NCBI GenBank assembly: GCA_001051155.2
Contig: JYIP02000008.1
Coordinates: 1,984,001 to 2,048,000, forward strand
DNA from: Chrysoporthe austroafricana
Lineage: Eukaryota; Ascomycota; Sordariomycetes; Diaporthales; Cryphonectriaceae
Reading direction: 5' to 3'
DNA: 64,000 bases
Within the stretch, counting starts at the first letter, position 1. Each line of letters begins with the position of its first letter. This document shows positions 20,216-32,262 of the stretch, one piece after another. Below the pieces are notes generated by a model. That model was not told where the DNA came from. It searched no databases and saw nothing but the letters and a program-made list of their open reading frames with translations. Position numbers and translations under genes: made by a program.

Positions 20216-22015
20216 CTATAACAATCGCATTGAACACATTTGGTCCTCATAAAGCGCGCTGTCCAACGTGGCATCAACGGGAGAGCCTGCAGCTGTCTCG
20301 CAGCATTTCATGAGTTCTGTGATGACACAGACTGCCGGGCCGATGATCCTGCCACTTTCACTGGACTGAAGGTCGTTGCCAATGCCAGTCTCAGGTTGAT
20401 GAAGCTGTCCTCCAGCAGGCCTCACAACAAGCATCGTGACAAAGTTTATCTTCTTTCCTTCCTCCGCCAGAAATTTCAAGAGTACATCATCATCGGGCTG
20501 AACTTCCGGGCGCCAAAGTGGTATCATAACGTCGTCGGCCTGCATCTGCAAAGGGCCAATGCCATAGTCCTCGCCGGCCTCAAGTCGGGCTTCTACCTCC
20601 GCAGGTGGGTGGACAAAATCAACAATGTACTTTAGTAGGGACGAGAATATGAGTAATTGCAATGTCGATTGCAATGTCGATGAGAAAGCCTCCTGTAGTA
20701 CACTGATCATTGCCTCTGCAGTTTCGTTTGCCTGTCGTTGAATAGAGCCAGTCTTAACTATGTAGACAACCCGCCGGCCTTTTCGTCCACTACCAGAGGA
20801 TTGCCATTGGACGAACAGAGTATTGTGGACATATATTAAATTTGCCCTTCGATAACTTGAGAGCGAAGTGGGTTGTCTCTCGTATGAGTGTCCAGGAGAC
20901 GTGGGATAGCATTCGTAGGTGTCCGGATTCCTTATTTTGGAATGATACGGAAGCGTCCGTCGGCGAGACTTGGTCCAGTCAGGAACCCATGATGGGCAGC
21001 TGGCATTGTCTCCAGAAAGACTTCCGAATTCGAAGAGATGAAGTAGAACTTGAAGGTTAATATCGTTGTCCCCCATGCTAAACATAGACGAAGCAGCTTG
21101 TTGATACATCTCAGTCCAGTGTACGGTGTAATCCAGGTGAAAATGGTATCTGTCAGCGACGAGGCCGTATAATGCTGAAATGCGGTCCCCGGGCTCTGCG
21201 CACTGAGCTTGATGAAACTTCCACAGAAGCTCAAGTATACTGAACTCCTGGATTGAGTCTTGAAGAGCTGCCATCACCTTGATGGGGTACGAAGACATAT
21301 CAAGGGCTTGGAATCGTTTTGCAGCCAAGGCAAGTGTTTTCAAGGATATGGATCGGTTCCCACTGTGGAAGACTGCCTCACGGCCAAGATATGCCTCTTG
21401 AATGATCCATCGACGCGAAAAATAGGTCCCTTCAAAGAAATCGTATACTTCGTCCAGACCTCCTGCAATAAGTATTCCTGGACCCGGGCCGAAGATCGTT
21501 TTCATGAGAGACACAAGTTGACCGGCGATCGTCCAATTTTCAGCTTCGGGTAGTCGTGCGGCCTTCCGAAACAGCTTAAAGAGCTTGTGGGTCGTCTTAT
21601 CTTCAGGGCCAAGCCAAATGTGAACGCTGCTCGCTTCCTGATAAATACGGCCCATGAGAGGAATCTGCTGAGCCTTCTCCGCTCGGTCGCCTTGGTTGAG
21701 ACAAACAGCATCAATCCACAGCAAGTGTATTTTATCTGGTTTTCGATACTGCCGCAACAAAGCATCGACATTGGGCGTGATCCCCAGGTATGAAACATCG
21801 TCATCTGTGCCTTTTACCTCCAGCGTCTGCGAGAATTGAGGCTCGCCCCACACGTATGAAACGGCACAATAGCTCGGAGCTCGAGTTAAATGCTGGCATT
21901 CGATGATCGAGCAACTTAACGGTGCCTCCTCTTCTATCGCTGCATTTAAGGCGATAAGTCGAATGGCGCCTTCCCCACCTAGAGGTGAATAGTAGTATCG
22001 GTTGAACACCGGCAT
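20216..22015 (-). CDS. HET domain protein, 599 aa
   Basis: Intact single-exon gene from ATG 22015. The HET domain is complete: YCAVSYVWGEPQFSQTLEV near residue 48, LLWIDAVCLNQGDRAEKAQQ near 98, VHIWLG near 131, and YFSRRWIIQEAYLGREAVF near 197. HET domains trigger cell death when activated in incompatible fusion cells. The C-terminal half has no recognised domain. A 12-bp tandem duplication (about 20659-20682) gives a small STLQ repeat in the C-terminal region. It is one of only two HET genes here that look undamaged. Confidence 0.9.
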   Translation of the reverse strand: MPVFNRYYYSPLGGEGAIRLIALNAAIEEEAPLSCSIIECQHLTRAPSYCAVSYVWGEPQFSQTLEVKGTDDDVSYLGITPNVDALLRQYRKPDKIHLLWIDAVCLNQGDRAEKAQQIPLMGRIYQEASSVHIWLGPEDKTTHKLFKLFRKAARLPEAENWTIAGQLVSLMKTIFGPGPGILIAGGLDEVYDFFEGTYFSRRWIIQEAYLGREAVFHSGNRSISLKTLALAAKRFQALDMSSYPIKVMAALQDSIQEFSILELLWKFHQAQCAEPGDRISALYGLVADRYHFHLDYTVHWTEMYQQAASSMFSMGDNDINLQVLLHLFEFGSLSGDNASCPSWVPDWTKSRRRTLPYHSKIRNPDTYECYPTSPGHSYERQPTSLSSYRRANLIYVHNTLFVQWQSSGSGRKGRRVVYIVKTGSIQRQANETAEAMISVLQEAFSSTLQSTLQLLIFSSLLKYIVDFVHPPAEVEARLEAGEDYGIGPLQMQADDVMIPLWRPEVQPDDDVLLKFLAEEGKKINFVTMLVVRPAGGQLHQPETGIGNDLQSSESGRIIGPAVCVITELMKCCETAAGSPVDATLDSALYEDQMCSMRLL

Positions 22016-22703
22016 TGTTGTGATTGCGGGGAATTGTGACGGGAGGGAGTATGACTGAGACGTTGCAGAATTTCGACACTATGCTAGAACGATGTGACCA
22101 GGAATCCTTTGTACGAAGTGAGGGAACCCAGAATACAATTGACACTGAGCACGGCTGGGCTGACGCACGGGATTGTGACGAGGTAGATGCAGACATTTGG
22201 TTGAAGAAAGAAGCCATGCAGGTCACGAGCTCAGCCCGTCCGATATCATCACGAACGTCCGGAACGAGTTCTAGGGTTAGGGCTAGGTTTACGCGGAGCT
22301 CAACGAAGGCCTCCTCATTGATGCTTGGTCTCCTATACCTATATTTCCTTGACACCGCCCCGGGGGCCGGTACCGCCTTCATGCAGCGTGATGACCTATG
22401 CACATAAGACACCCATGGGCAAGCAGCCAATGGCGTCTACGCGCCGCCCACAGAATGCGGCTCTGCGACACCTGGGCAGATGGTCGGGCGTTTCTTCGCC
22501 AGGCAGCAGAAGGCGGCTGGTGGACGGTGCGGGGCTTGGTCGTACAGTCTGACTGTTTGAGAGCAGGTTGAGGAGGCAGCCGGGCTGATAAATACTTATT
22601 TCTGGATGGACCCAGAATTCTATTGATCATACCTACATACATACACTGGATGTTAGGGAGCCCTGACAGATTTATCACAACTTGCACGCTCGACTCAGCT
22701 CTA
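22016..22703. other. Intergenic between divergent genes
   Basis: About 690 bp upstream of both the HET gene (minus) and the 70-aa gene (plus). It includes a short telomere-like stretch, CTAGGGTTAGGGCTAGG, at 22271-22287. The 209-aa minus-strand frame overlapping the HET 5' end (21801-22430) has no family features. Confidence 0.5.
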
Positions 22704-23078
22704 ATGGCGGACCAGCCTGTTTTGATATATATCAATAACTATGGTCTGACGCCTGACAAGTTGCAGAGATACCTGCAGGGGCAGTTCCCCGGGCAGACTG
22801 TCATTGTTGGGGTGAGTTCTTCCCACTAAGTAGCGGTTAACTAGCATTTGTTGCCCGAATGCAGATGCAATTCGACAATCTAGTTGCGAAAGGTGCCTAA
22901 TCTTCAAGCGTAGGCTACACAGGGAGACGATTACGCAGTACAGATACCTCGATACCTTAAGCCTGTGCGTCTATCCCACTCCTACCTCTGCTGGGGAAAT
23001 GCAGTGCTAATAATGCTCAACTAGGCTCAGGAAGAGCAAATCAGGAGACTCCGTCGCCGGCGGGCGAGGAACAGCTAG
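22704..23078 (+). CDS. Small basic protein, 70 aa, three exons
   Basis: Predicted from splice signals: exons 22704-22811, 22914-22964 and 23025-23078, all phase 0, with introns GTGAGT..CGTAG and GTGCGT..CTAG. The second intron has a TGCTAAT branch-like site. The product begins MADQPVLIYINNYGLTPDKL, continues with GDDYAVQIPRYLKP, and ends in an Arg-rich tail (RRLRRRRARNS). Read together the exons make a coherent small protein that resembles uncharacterised short fungal proteins of this layout. There is no signal peptide. The basic tail suggests nucleic-acid or membrane contact, which is inference. Confidence 0.6.
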
Positions 23079-23777
23079 CACAGCATCCAGAGAAGGCCAT
23101 GTAACAAGATGTGGAATGTCGTCGGGTATTTATGGGAATCAATCTCTTGTAGGGCATCACAGTCAGTGAACAAGACTTTGCAGAACACACGGTCAGTGGA
23201 AAGGGAGCTCAATGGGGATCAAGTGTAATAAGCGAGGGTCTCTCACTCCATCAATGCAGCTGAAAATGATGTGTCCCCTGCCACGTACCACTGCCGTATG
23301 TCCTCTATTGGGCCAAATCCTTGTGGAGGTGAATGCCAGCGGACCAGTTCGCCTCGGTGGTTGCCTCCAAATGCCGCCTTACTGTCTGCCTTAGTGTGCA
23401 TGCTTGGGCGGGCAGTGCCCCTCAAGAGCTGTGCTCAGCAGCGCCCGCCTAAGCCTCTGCCACGCAGGCCCCCCTGCATCATTCCTAGTTAAGCCTCCGT
23501 AGTATCACGACCGGGTACCTAATTCATACGCGACTTTCCACGTACCCTAGGGTAGTTGAGCCGCACAGCATAAGACCCAATCAGGACTGCGCATGTATGT
23601 GCCCCCGAGGCGCAATCGGTCCAACTTCGACCTGGATGTCATCTCTCACGTCAACCCTACGATTGTGAATATATTTAACCAGGTGAGTATATCTATCAAG
23701 GTAAGGTTCGCTAGTATTCAACACACGAAGTGGGTATATCAGACAAGGCACTAGATATTCTGCTCAACTTTTTAGCA
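23079..23777. other. Intergenic
   Basis: About 700 bp. A frame at 23594-23683 (MYVPPRRNRSNFDL...) ends at a GTGAGT donor but does not join the next gene in phase. It may be an untranslated leader exon or noise. No other feature. Confidence 0.45.
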
Positions 23778-26090
23778 ATGGACAGACTGAAACAATACGA
23801 CGACCTCTGCACGGCTTGTGAAGCTTTTACCAGCTATCCAGCGAATCTCAACCGGTCAAGATCGTTCAAACATACACTCAATTCCTACCGCAGACGCCTT
23901 GACGAGCAAGCGGAGGATCTTTTTGACAATGTTTCCGATGATCCTGAGTTCGCTGGGATCAAGTTTTTGGAGGCATATGATGGCGACGGTGAGTGAATAT
24001 TACAGTAAAGGTATTCCACAGAATCAGTCCTATCGGGGTTGAGATCTGATCTGCGTTTCTACAGATTTCAAGCCCCTTCAAAAATGTATAACTGTGCAGG
24101 GATTGCAGAAACATTTTTTTGAAAAGGAGCGAAAAGACCCTCGTTGTCGTCATGTGTAAGTCTTTACTATTTTTAAGGCCAATTTTTTTTTTGAATATCT
24201 CGACATGACGGTATAGTGGAAACTGAGAGAGAACAGCTTCATTACAGCAGACAACTCCAGGGCTCCCCTAGACTGTTCCGAAGAAGTGTTCAAATATACT
24301 CTATCGTTTCTCCAAACCATGCCTCAGTTTCTTGACTTTGCATTCACGTTCGGATACCAGCCTACGCCCAAGGATTTTCACTACACTGCCTTCCACGAGG
24401 AAAAGCTTCTGGAGGCAGAGAGCTCCAAACTCTACGCCATCCCCCGGCTCGGGAGATCAGGACGAGAGATTCGGCTCTGTTACAATCTCTGGTCCGCCGA
24501 GGAGTCAAACCGGCCCGGGCCGTGGTCGATCCGTCAAACCGCAGTCTACCATTCTTTCGACGTACAAAATGGGCGCTCGTTATGGGTCAATATCAAAGGC
24601 AATGAAGAGATGCAAGACCGCATCACCCAAGCCCTCAATACGACAGGCTGTCTACAAGCGAATGCTCTGAAGACTAAGAGCGGGTCTTTCGCTGCAACTC
24701 TGATCACACACCTTCTCATCTTCGAATGGAGCGGGGAGAACTGGAGGTCGCTCATCAGCCACTTTGAGAAACAGCTCACCGACCTGCTGAAAACAGCGAA
24801 GAACGCTCCCTTGAATACCGTCGAAGCGACTCTGGATGTGGATATGAACGCCCTACTCAATCTGCTCAGTAGCCCGGGATCATCATCTGGACAGCCACCA
24901 GCAAGAGTGGATCCTGCCGCCAAAGGCAGGAACCTGCGGAAGAATACTTTCAACAGCACCATCCCGAGTATTGCTGAGCGTGTGGCTACTGGGATCTCTG
25001 GAACCTCTGCAGGAGCCGGAAAGTTTACGCAGGACTTTGGCCCTGCATCGTCTTTTGGGCAGACTTCGGCATCACAAATACTATCTCCACTGTCTCAGGC
25101 ATCGACGTACAATCAGACGGAGAGCACTTTCGAGATTGGCCCAGCAAGGCTCCTTCAAGACTTCAAAGTCAAGGGCTTGCAGGATCTCACAAACATTGGA
25201 GCTAAGCTACATGAAGCGAGCCTGGTGATGAAACTTAACGCGGACATTCTCGTTGAAATCATCGATTACTATGAGTCTTTGATCTCACGAGGCGAACTCC
25301 CAGAGGACATCACGCGGGAATCGGCTGCAGACATGGACTACTTTGTCAGACGAGTCAAGGGTATGATACGAAGCCATCATATAGGGCAATGCCGCATCGA
25401 AGCATTGCTGAGAATGCTGGAAGACGGGAAGGCTCTGGTGAGTGCAAGACGTCCGTCCACCCATGCAGAGGGAAAACGATTGCTAATGCCCTTGCCGTAC
25501 AGTTTGATGCCTTGCTTCAATTTAGAAATATGGAGATTAACAAACTCTTCGTCGCCAACGCCCACCAGAGCAGCAGGAAGATGGAGGTCATGACACAAGA
25601 AATGCACCAGTCGACCCTGAAAATGGAGCAGATGGCCCAAAGCACCAAAACGCTGGCGGAGAAGACCCAGCAGCAAACAACGTCGATGCATATCGTCACC
25701 CTCGTGACGCTCGTCTTCCTTCCGGGGACGTTTGTAGCCGTAAGATATGGGCTGCCAATTCTGCGTAAGTGTATCAAGTTTCTAACGCAAAGCAACCAGA
25801 CATTTTTCAGCAGTGGAGGCTTCCAGTGGGACCAGAACAACCCGGCTTCTTCACAGATGCCGTATTGGAAACCTGAATTCTTTGCACTGTTCGCCAAGAT
25901 TTGCTTCCCGATGACGGGCGGTATTATCCTTATTTGGCTTGTTTTGTATTATTGGGCACGCGGAAAAGAGCGAGAGGGCCCTATAAAGGATGTGGAACAG
26001 CAATCGGACGATGAGAAGTCTATGCTGAAACACGGGATGAAGAGGCTGGACCTCTGCCAGAAATTCCTATTCCGTGGCTTGTTTTCTTAA
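23778..26090 (+). CDS. CorA-like fungal membrane protein, 679 aa
   Basis: Five exons inferred: 23778-23988, 24065-24155, 24228-25437, 25503-25739 and 25800-26090. An equally in-frame alternative for intron 2 is donor 24154 with acceptor at 24217. The N-terminal two thirds match the soluble domain of fungal CorA-like proteins (SRAPLDCSEE, MPQFLDFAFTFGYQ, WSIRQTAVYHSFD). Then come a long helix (FDALLQFRNMEINKLF, MTQEMHQSTLKMEQ), the CorA-type first membrane helix HIVTLVTLVFLPGTFVA, a loop with GGFQWDQNNP, and a second helix (GGIILIWLVLYYW). The layout suggests a pentameric channel-like membrane protein. The GMN selectivity motif of true Mg2+ transporters is not visible, so transport is unproven. 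The last intron (60 nt) has no stop. Confidence 0.8.
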
Positions 26091-27327
26091 AAACTGTTGG
26101 ACGTGTATACTGGCCCTATGGTAGTGGGTTGTATGTAAAAGTAGTATTAATAAGAAACGGTTTCGATAACCTGCGGACAATGCCACAAAATTAGGATAAC
26201 AGACAAGAGGGACATATCTTGAGGACATGGAGGGTAAAGGCGGGTCGGCGGGCTGCTCAATCGTTTACATTTGGTGCCGCATATACTGAGTTCAGGATCA
26301 ATCTGCTCCCATCTCCCTTCGCGCAGATCTGGAGTACTGGGACTATATAGACTTCAAGATGGCTTTGGAGATGCTTGAATGGCTATGGGAGTGTCCGGGG
26401 AGACTGGCAACCAGCCTTCGAGTTTCCAAGAGCTGTACAGAGCTGATAAATGATCTATGTAATTATTAATGATTCGATGTAAGGTAGGTCTCAGCCACCA
26501 CAATGATCCGCGTAAGCGGTACCTAAGTACTACCATGGTCCGTACTGAGTATTACCTAGCACTGCGGGGGCGGTCAGAGGCTATTTGTTCAGAAAACTAA
26601 TGGATGCGTGCCGCGCATAAGCGCCATGCGAAACATTTTAGGGTAGTTGGCCAAAAGGGCCCTCAAATACCCACGGCTTACCCCGTACAATATCTAAGTA
26701 GACAAACTGCAGGGCCATGCAATTGGAACACTGCCTCAATCCACCGAAAAGGCTGCGATTTTGAGGCGACAATTCAAGCACAGCCAACTTAGGACTGAGA
26801 CTCTTCGCCATTACTACTATGGTCATCTGGCCGCGCTCCATATTATAAGTGACGTCGGTCGGGGCGTCTTATTGAGGTCTTTCAAATCATACACAGAGGG
26901 GGGTATCTTTTCAGCGGTACCTGTATCTGCACGTACCTGAAGAGCTGACCTGTCAGCCACATCCAGCCTGCTTGCATCTCTAGTGAGCCCTCCCAGTTCA
27001 TATGCAGTCAGCGGGAACAGTCCATCTTTTTCTCTAGCTTGCCCCTCATCTTTTTCTCTCCCCCTCGTCATTCCGAGTTCTCTACTGAAGCCGTAGCGTC
27101 CCCATGCTGAACGTCTCTGCCCGACATCACATCCATTCTTCGCAAGTTCATTTCCCGACCCTTGTTTTGCGCACTTGAACGAGAACATTGCCGTGATGAA
27201 TTCGAACCTCTATGTTCTAAGTCCACGGTTTCTCCTCATCTTCGCTGCTCGCTGGTAGCTTTGATTTGACATCATCTGGCACAGGGTCTCCTCTACTGTA
27301 TTGTCTAACCCGGGAACCCCTGCAACC
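26091..27327. other. Intergenic, no gene seen
   Basis: About 1.2 kb. Short frames on both strands lack family features. The right part presumably carries the promoter of the kinase gene. Confidence 0.5.
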
Positions 27328-30300
27328 ATGGGCAGATTCGAGAGTTGGGTAGAGGACAACAAAAAGGTTGGAACAGATGGACTCGGTAATGATTGTGACT
27401 ATGTCCCCCTTCAGGCACTAAAGGACTACTGGCTGGGATCTGCCGACGAATCTGCTCGCATTTTTCCGCTTCTCAAACAACACCACTGTATCGGACTGTC
27501 CGCCGACGACATTGGTCAGCGATTCATCCGCATCCTATCCATCCTTGCCTACTGTTACAATGGCAGTCGTGACACAGTCGCATATATCGAAGATTTTTGG
27601 AACAAAGACATTGATGATGACAACTTGCCCTTCAAAAAGAAGCCTGTGGCGCTTTTAATGCCCGTTTGGAAGGAATTTGAGAGGCATCAGTATCTCTTCT
27701 GCCCCGTTACACTTGGCGACGGGAAAGGCAATGGACGTCGAAGGACACAAGACTTGTCCCAGGGAGCCGTCTTACCCATGCGTATTGGCGATACGCTTTC
27801 GCGAGAACGCAGGGCTGGTGGTGGGGCCGTGGTCAAGAAGTGCAAGCTCCACGAAGACAGCCAATTGACTGGTGTGGCCAATGTAAGTGCATCATCCTTC
27901 GCATTCGATGCGCATGCCAGAGTGACCCGTCTCATTATTAACTAAGCTCGCTCGCTCGCAGGACACCATCGTGATCAAAGAATACCCACCCGATGAGTAC
28001 GAGTGGTCATTCAAGAACGAAGTGAAAGCATACACTATATTGAGCAACACCATGGGGGCCGACGTATCCAAGTACTTCTTGAAATACTACGGTTCGTTTC
28101 AAAAAGATGGAAGAGGCTTCATTATGCTTGAGTTCGCAGACGAAGGAAGCCTAAGCCACTTCTTCTACCAGAATGGCACTCCCCACGATCGCGAAGAGCT
28201 GCAAGACTTTTGGACAAGCGTTTCCAGCTTGTTCATCGGGCTTGAGATGATACACATCTCAGACAAGACAATGGGAACTGCAGAAGAAGCAACGCCGGAA
28301 GAATGGGCGATCCGTGGTGTCCATCAAGACCTGAAGCCAGAGAACATCTTCGTCTTCCGAGACGGACCTGCCAACGCCTACAAGTTTCGCCTGAAGATCG
28401 GGGATTTCGGAATGAGCAGCCAAGCCCTATTTCGAGTTCGGGCAAGCAGCCAGCACATAACACATCAGGACAACCACAGCACAAAGATGTACGGTGCCCC
28501 GGAGTTGACACACTATCAAGAAGACCTTGACGATTTCAACTACGGCGCGACCTGGAAGGTAGATATCTGGTCCTTGGGTTGCGTCATGTGCGACATCCTC
28601 GTCTGGACGAATTGCGGATTCCGTGGTTTGGTCGAGTTCTCCGACATGCGTCGACAAGATACTGACCCCGTGGAGGACCACAGGAAGTCGGGGTACTCTG
28701 GATGCTTCCATGACGGCCATGACAGGATCCCGGCTGTCGACGCCATGATTTTTGACAAGGTTCTTCAAAGGCGGAGGGTTTTCGATGACCTCTCCGAGAG
28801 GATCTATCATTTTATCAGGGGAGAGATGCTTGTGCCGCGAGATGGCAGAGACCGTCCTGCGCGGGTCTTGCAGGTACGCTTCAAGAGCCTGCTCAGTGAT
28901 CCGAGGGCTAGAGGATCGTCATTCTCTCGCGCTTCGAAAGTTTCAATTGATCTGCCACAGCCATCGAACCTTCTGATCCCAGGAAGTCCACCGGATGGTG
29001 CCCACCGATCCAGCCAGCAGGGACTGACCAATCAAGTGCCGAGTTCGATACTAGAAATGCCGGACGATGAGTTACCGGAGAATACACCATTTACACCCCG
29101 CCAGAACGCGAGGCCGTTTCAACGACCACACAGCACCTCCGTACCAGTGGCTCTCCACCCTCAGATAAGAGGGAGCCCTTGCGCATCATCAGTTGTGCGA
29201 CGTACAGTCAGTGATGCAGCTAGACATACAAACTCTGCCGTGCTTGGCCCTCGAGCGCTTCCGCAGAGCCCTGGACACATCGACGACGACACCCATTCAA
29301 TAGTCTGGATCACCTCTGCGTCATTGTCATATGATAATAACAGATATTCCGCACCTCATGGGATGATCCAGAGCCACGACAACGGGAGTGATCTGCCAGG
29401 ATCTGATTTAGGATCTGGGAGACCTAGTCGTGGCGCAGAGTCATACAGCCATGTCTCTGTCGCTGACGTGCTGAAATGTTGGATCGCGATAAATAAGAGG
29501 GACGAAGCGACGGCAGCGTTGCCAGACTATAGTCGAGCTATGAAGGAGATCAATGGCAGGGAACAGGTTTGTGAACTTCGAAACTACGTGGAAGCTGCAT
29601 GTGTGAGCACTGATCGACTGACATGGTGCAGATATTCCTTGTTGATGATTCGCATTCGATGAGATCAAACCACTGGCAAGAAGTAATCGATACATTTAAA
29701 ACCCTCGCATATCTAGTGAAGTCGGCCGACCCGAACGGCATCGAGCTGTCGCTGACTTCGGCTGCCGACAAAATCTCGAAGAGCGGGAAGAAAGAAACCC
29801 GAACTCTACTACCAGACCTTAGGGGAGAGGCTGAGAGGATGGGTCACAGGATCTGCAATATGGAAGACAGTCTTGGAAAGGTGCTCGATCGCGTGAAAAG
29901 CACCCTCCGACCCGGACGTGCTTTTCTCAGCCGCAAAAAGCCAGCCCGAGGAGTCAACGTCTATATCTTCACGAATGCCTTGTGGGAAGGCGGTGAAGCC
30001 ATTCGATGTGGAGTGGAAGGGCCCATAAAGACTTTGACGACGTTTATGAAGGCCCAGGGACTGAACCGCACGTCAGTGGCACTGCAGTTCATCCAGTTTG
30101 GTGATAGCGACGTGGGGAGGAGAAGACTCGAGTACCTGGACAATGAGCTCGGCTGGGAACTTGATTTGTAAGTTCCCAACTTTCATAGCAGATTTTCTTT
30201 TTGTGCATCGAAACGACGCTAACGTTTCCCAAGTGATATCGTGGACCACCGACATGCGGCAACTGACGGCGTCTGGCACATGTTGGTTGGGAGCATCAGC

Positions 30301-30342
30301 CGGGCAACGGATGGTGATAACACGCCTATCGGAGGGGGATGA
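27328..30342 (+). CDS. Protein kinase fused to a vWA-like domain, 934 aa
   Basis: Four exons inferred: 27328-27882, 27962-29566, 29632-30167 and 30234-30342, with clean GT..AG introns and CTAAC-type branch sites. The start is ATG 27328 (context ACCATGG). Kinase landmarks are TIVIKEY (the ATP-binding Lys, about residue 191), HQDLKPEN (306-313, HQD in place of HRD), IGDFG (331-335), GAPE and VDIWSLGCVMCDI. The Gly-rich loop is weak (RAGGGAVVKK). A Ser/Pro-rich linker follows. From residue 721 a vWA-like module begins IFLVDDSHSM, where DxSxS fits a MIDAS metal site, and it continues with VYIFTNALW and FIQFGDSD. Kinase-vWA proteins are known in filamentous fungi. Substrate and role are unknown. 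Confidence 0.85.
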
Positions 30343-30775
30343 AGTTAGGGATTGGGGAGATGACGGTGATTGTTCATGCCCGCCAAAAGGGGTTCTCGGC
30401 TTGAAGTAGCGTCAAACACGCCTTGGTCAGTATTCAAGACTAGGACGATTTCAATTTCGTGTGGGAATGGGTCTCCACGTAGGTTTATCCATCCACCTTG
30501 ATGGAATTGATCTTTAAACGACTTCTACTAACCAATTAATACTAACATAGACTTTGGAGGACAAAGAGTGATCCGACATCGCGACACGGAAACGTCGAGT
30601 CGGCATCGTAATCGTCGTGTCTTTTTAATTTGAGATGTTCAAACTTAGTACTCCTGTACAACATAATGTTTCTTACCACTCATGCATTCTGTCACCACAA
30701 ATATCACCTGTCTCTACCCCTCGTATCATCTCCGATTTTGACCACTCGTACACTCCACCTCGTTCTTGAAACTAT
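30343..30775. other. Intergenic between convergent genes
   Basis: About 430 bp between the 3' ends of the kinase gene and a predicted small minus-strand gene. No feature seen. Confidence 0.5.
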
Positions 30776-31040
30776 TTATTTCTGGTAGGACTGGACACTA
30801 CTGCAAGCATCATCCATGGTCAGCTTACTTACCGCGTCAAAATCCCAAGGGACTTGCGTCAGAGCAACCTCGATGTCAACATCCAGAATGCTGTCGGACT
30901 CGACGTTCTTATCGTTCCCGTCGACAAATCGCATATACTAGACAGAAAATGTCAGTCGCGTTCTTATTGTTTGGGACTTGAATCTCTGAAGAGAGTGTTT
31001 CCGACTGTACCTCGTCGAGGAGCCGATAGCTCTGGGACAT
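30776..31040 (-). CDS. Possible 63-aa acidic protein, two exons
   Basis: Inferred exons 31011-31040 and 30776-30937, with a GTACAG..TCTAG intron of 73 nt, joined in phase. The product reads MSQSYRLLDEYMRF, continues with VDGNDKNVESDSILDVDIEV, and ends SVQSYQK. The frame is also open upstream of the ATG (HKHLECAECAVPEPNEI), so it may be the tail of a larger decayed gene. A copy of the HET-upstream repeat starts ~210 bp upstream. Family not recognised. Confidence 0.3.
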
Positions 31041-31248
31041 GATCTCATTGGGCTCCGGCACCGCACACTCCGCACACTCCAGATGCTTGTGCTTATTCAG
31101 AAAAGATTAAATTCTTCGTCTATGATGAGCAACGGCCGCACATCCCACAACGCCTTCTCGGAATCACTTTTGCCCTAGACATAACGGGAAATTAACTTCA
31201 CCCAGTTTCAACTATTATAATGTAACCATATCTAATTGCCTTTCTTTT

Positions 31249-31360
31249 CAAGCCTAAATTAATTCAGGCCTATGTATCAATCGGCTGCTAATCAGTGACG
31301 ATAATACATCTTGCAATAAATTACCTAACATGCAAGTACGTGCATGTGTACATATGCTTT
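31249..31360 (+). repeat. HET-upstream repeat, copy B
   Basis: Aligns with 35031-35140 and 44440-44560: AAGCCTAA(A)T, a CAxATGCAT/TATGTATCAATCGGC-like block, ACATCTTGCAA, ATTACC(T/C)A, CATGCAAGTACGTGCATGTG. After 31360 the similarity ends in a (TTTTC)n microsatellite. Same orientation as the other copies. Confidence 0.65.
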
Positions 31361-32262
31361 CTTTTCTTTTCTTTTCTTTCTTTTTTTCTTCATTTTCCCT
31401 TGTCTTTCGTTTGGTCTTCACTATGTCAGTATGCTTTCAGCTTTCTATTCCTTCGAGATTGCAGGATATTTGTCAACAGAAATTGCAGGGATTTGGTAAG
31501 GCCCGTTCGGCGTCGTGTGGGCTCGAGCCTTGATCAAGATAACGGAAAATGGTAGAGCGGTCTGAGACCACTCACTATTCGTGAGAAATAATGCCTCTGA
31601 ACGAAGTCCTCAAGTGCCTTTCTTGATGACTTGGCTGGTAGTTTTCGCCTAGTTCTTTATTCAAGGATCTGCCCTGGATGCTATCCATAATACCAGCGAC
31701 ACGATTCAGAGTAGCCGAGATAGGGAAGTTTGTAAGCTTGCATTGGATCGGAGTTCGCACCACGAGCACGATGGTAAGTTTAAGCAGACGTATAAAATAT
31801 CGTGGATCGGGCAGAGATTGAGACCGATACTATGGTGCGATATTTGTGTCTTTGCCAGGCAACATCTCAAAGTCTCCTCACATCGACGAAGCCGATACAA
31901 ATAGTCAGCACTAGCATGAGCCTAGGTCTTTCAATAATCACGAGAGGAGAAATAGTGGTGACGGATGCCTTCCGTGAAAATTGCAGTAAGCTGCGCTGCA
32001 GCACCAATATTCTGATGGCAAAGCTCCAAACATGCTATTGCTGGTGCTGACGTGGCCGTGGATGATCTATGCGCGCTTCCCTCCTGAGATTTGGTCAAGA
32101 AATGAGGTGATGTCCCAAGGCTCGCTCCCAAAATTATGGTACTCAAAAGTTCAAGAAATAGGCTGCTGAGGCGTTGTCAGTGAGCTAATCTGATTGTTTC
32201 CCCACGAGCTGGAACCCCGCTACATTGCAGGGCATTTATTACTCGAAGTTTGCGTGTCTTGG
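31361..32262. other. Intergenic with (TTTTC)n microsatellite
   Basis: A TTTTC/TTTC run at 31361-31395, then about 850 bp with no supportable gene; only frames under 90 codons without family features. Confidence 0.5.

Noticed and set aside
22271..22287. Telomere-like CTAGGGTTAGGGCTAGG
   Set aside because: Only about two TTAGGG-like units; too short to call an interstitial telomere. Similar short matches near 36057 and 49733 are also within chance.
21801..22430. 209-aa minus-strand ORF at the 5' side of the intact HET gene
   Set aside because: It overlaps the start of the HET gene in another frame, is Ser/Arg-rich and has no recognisable domain.
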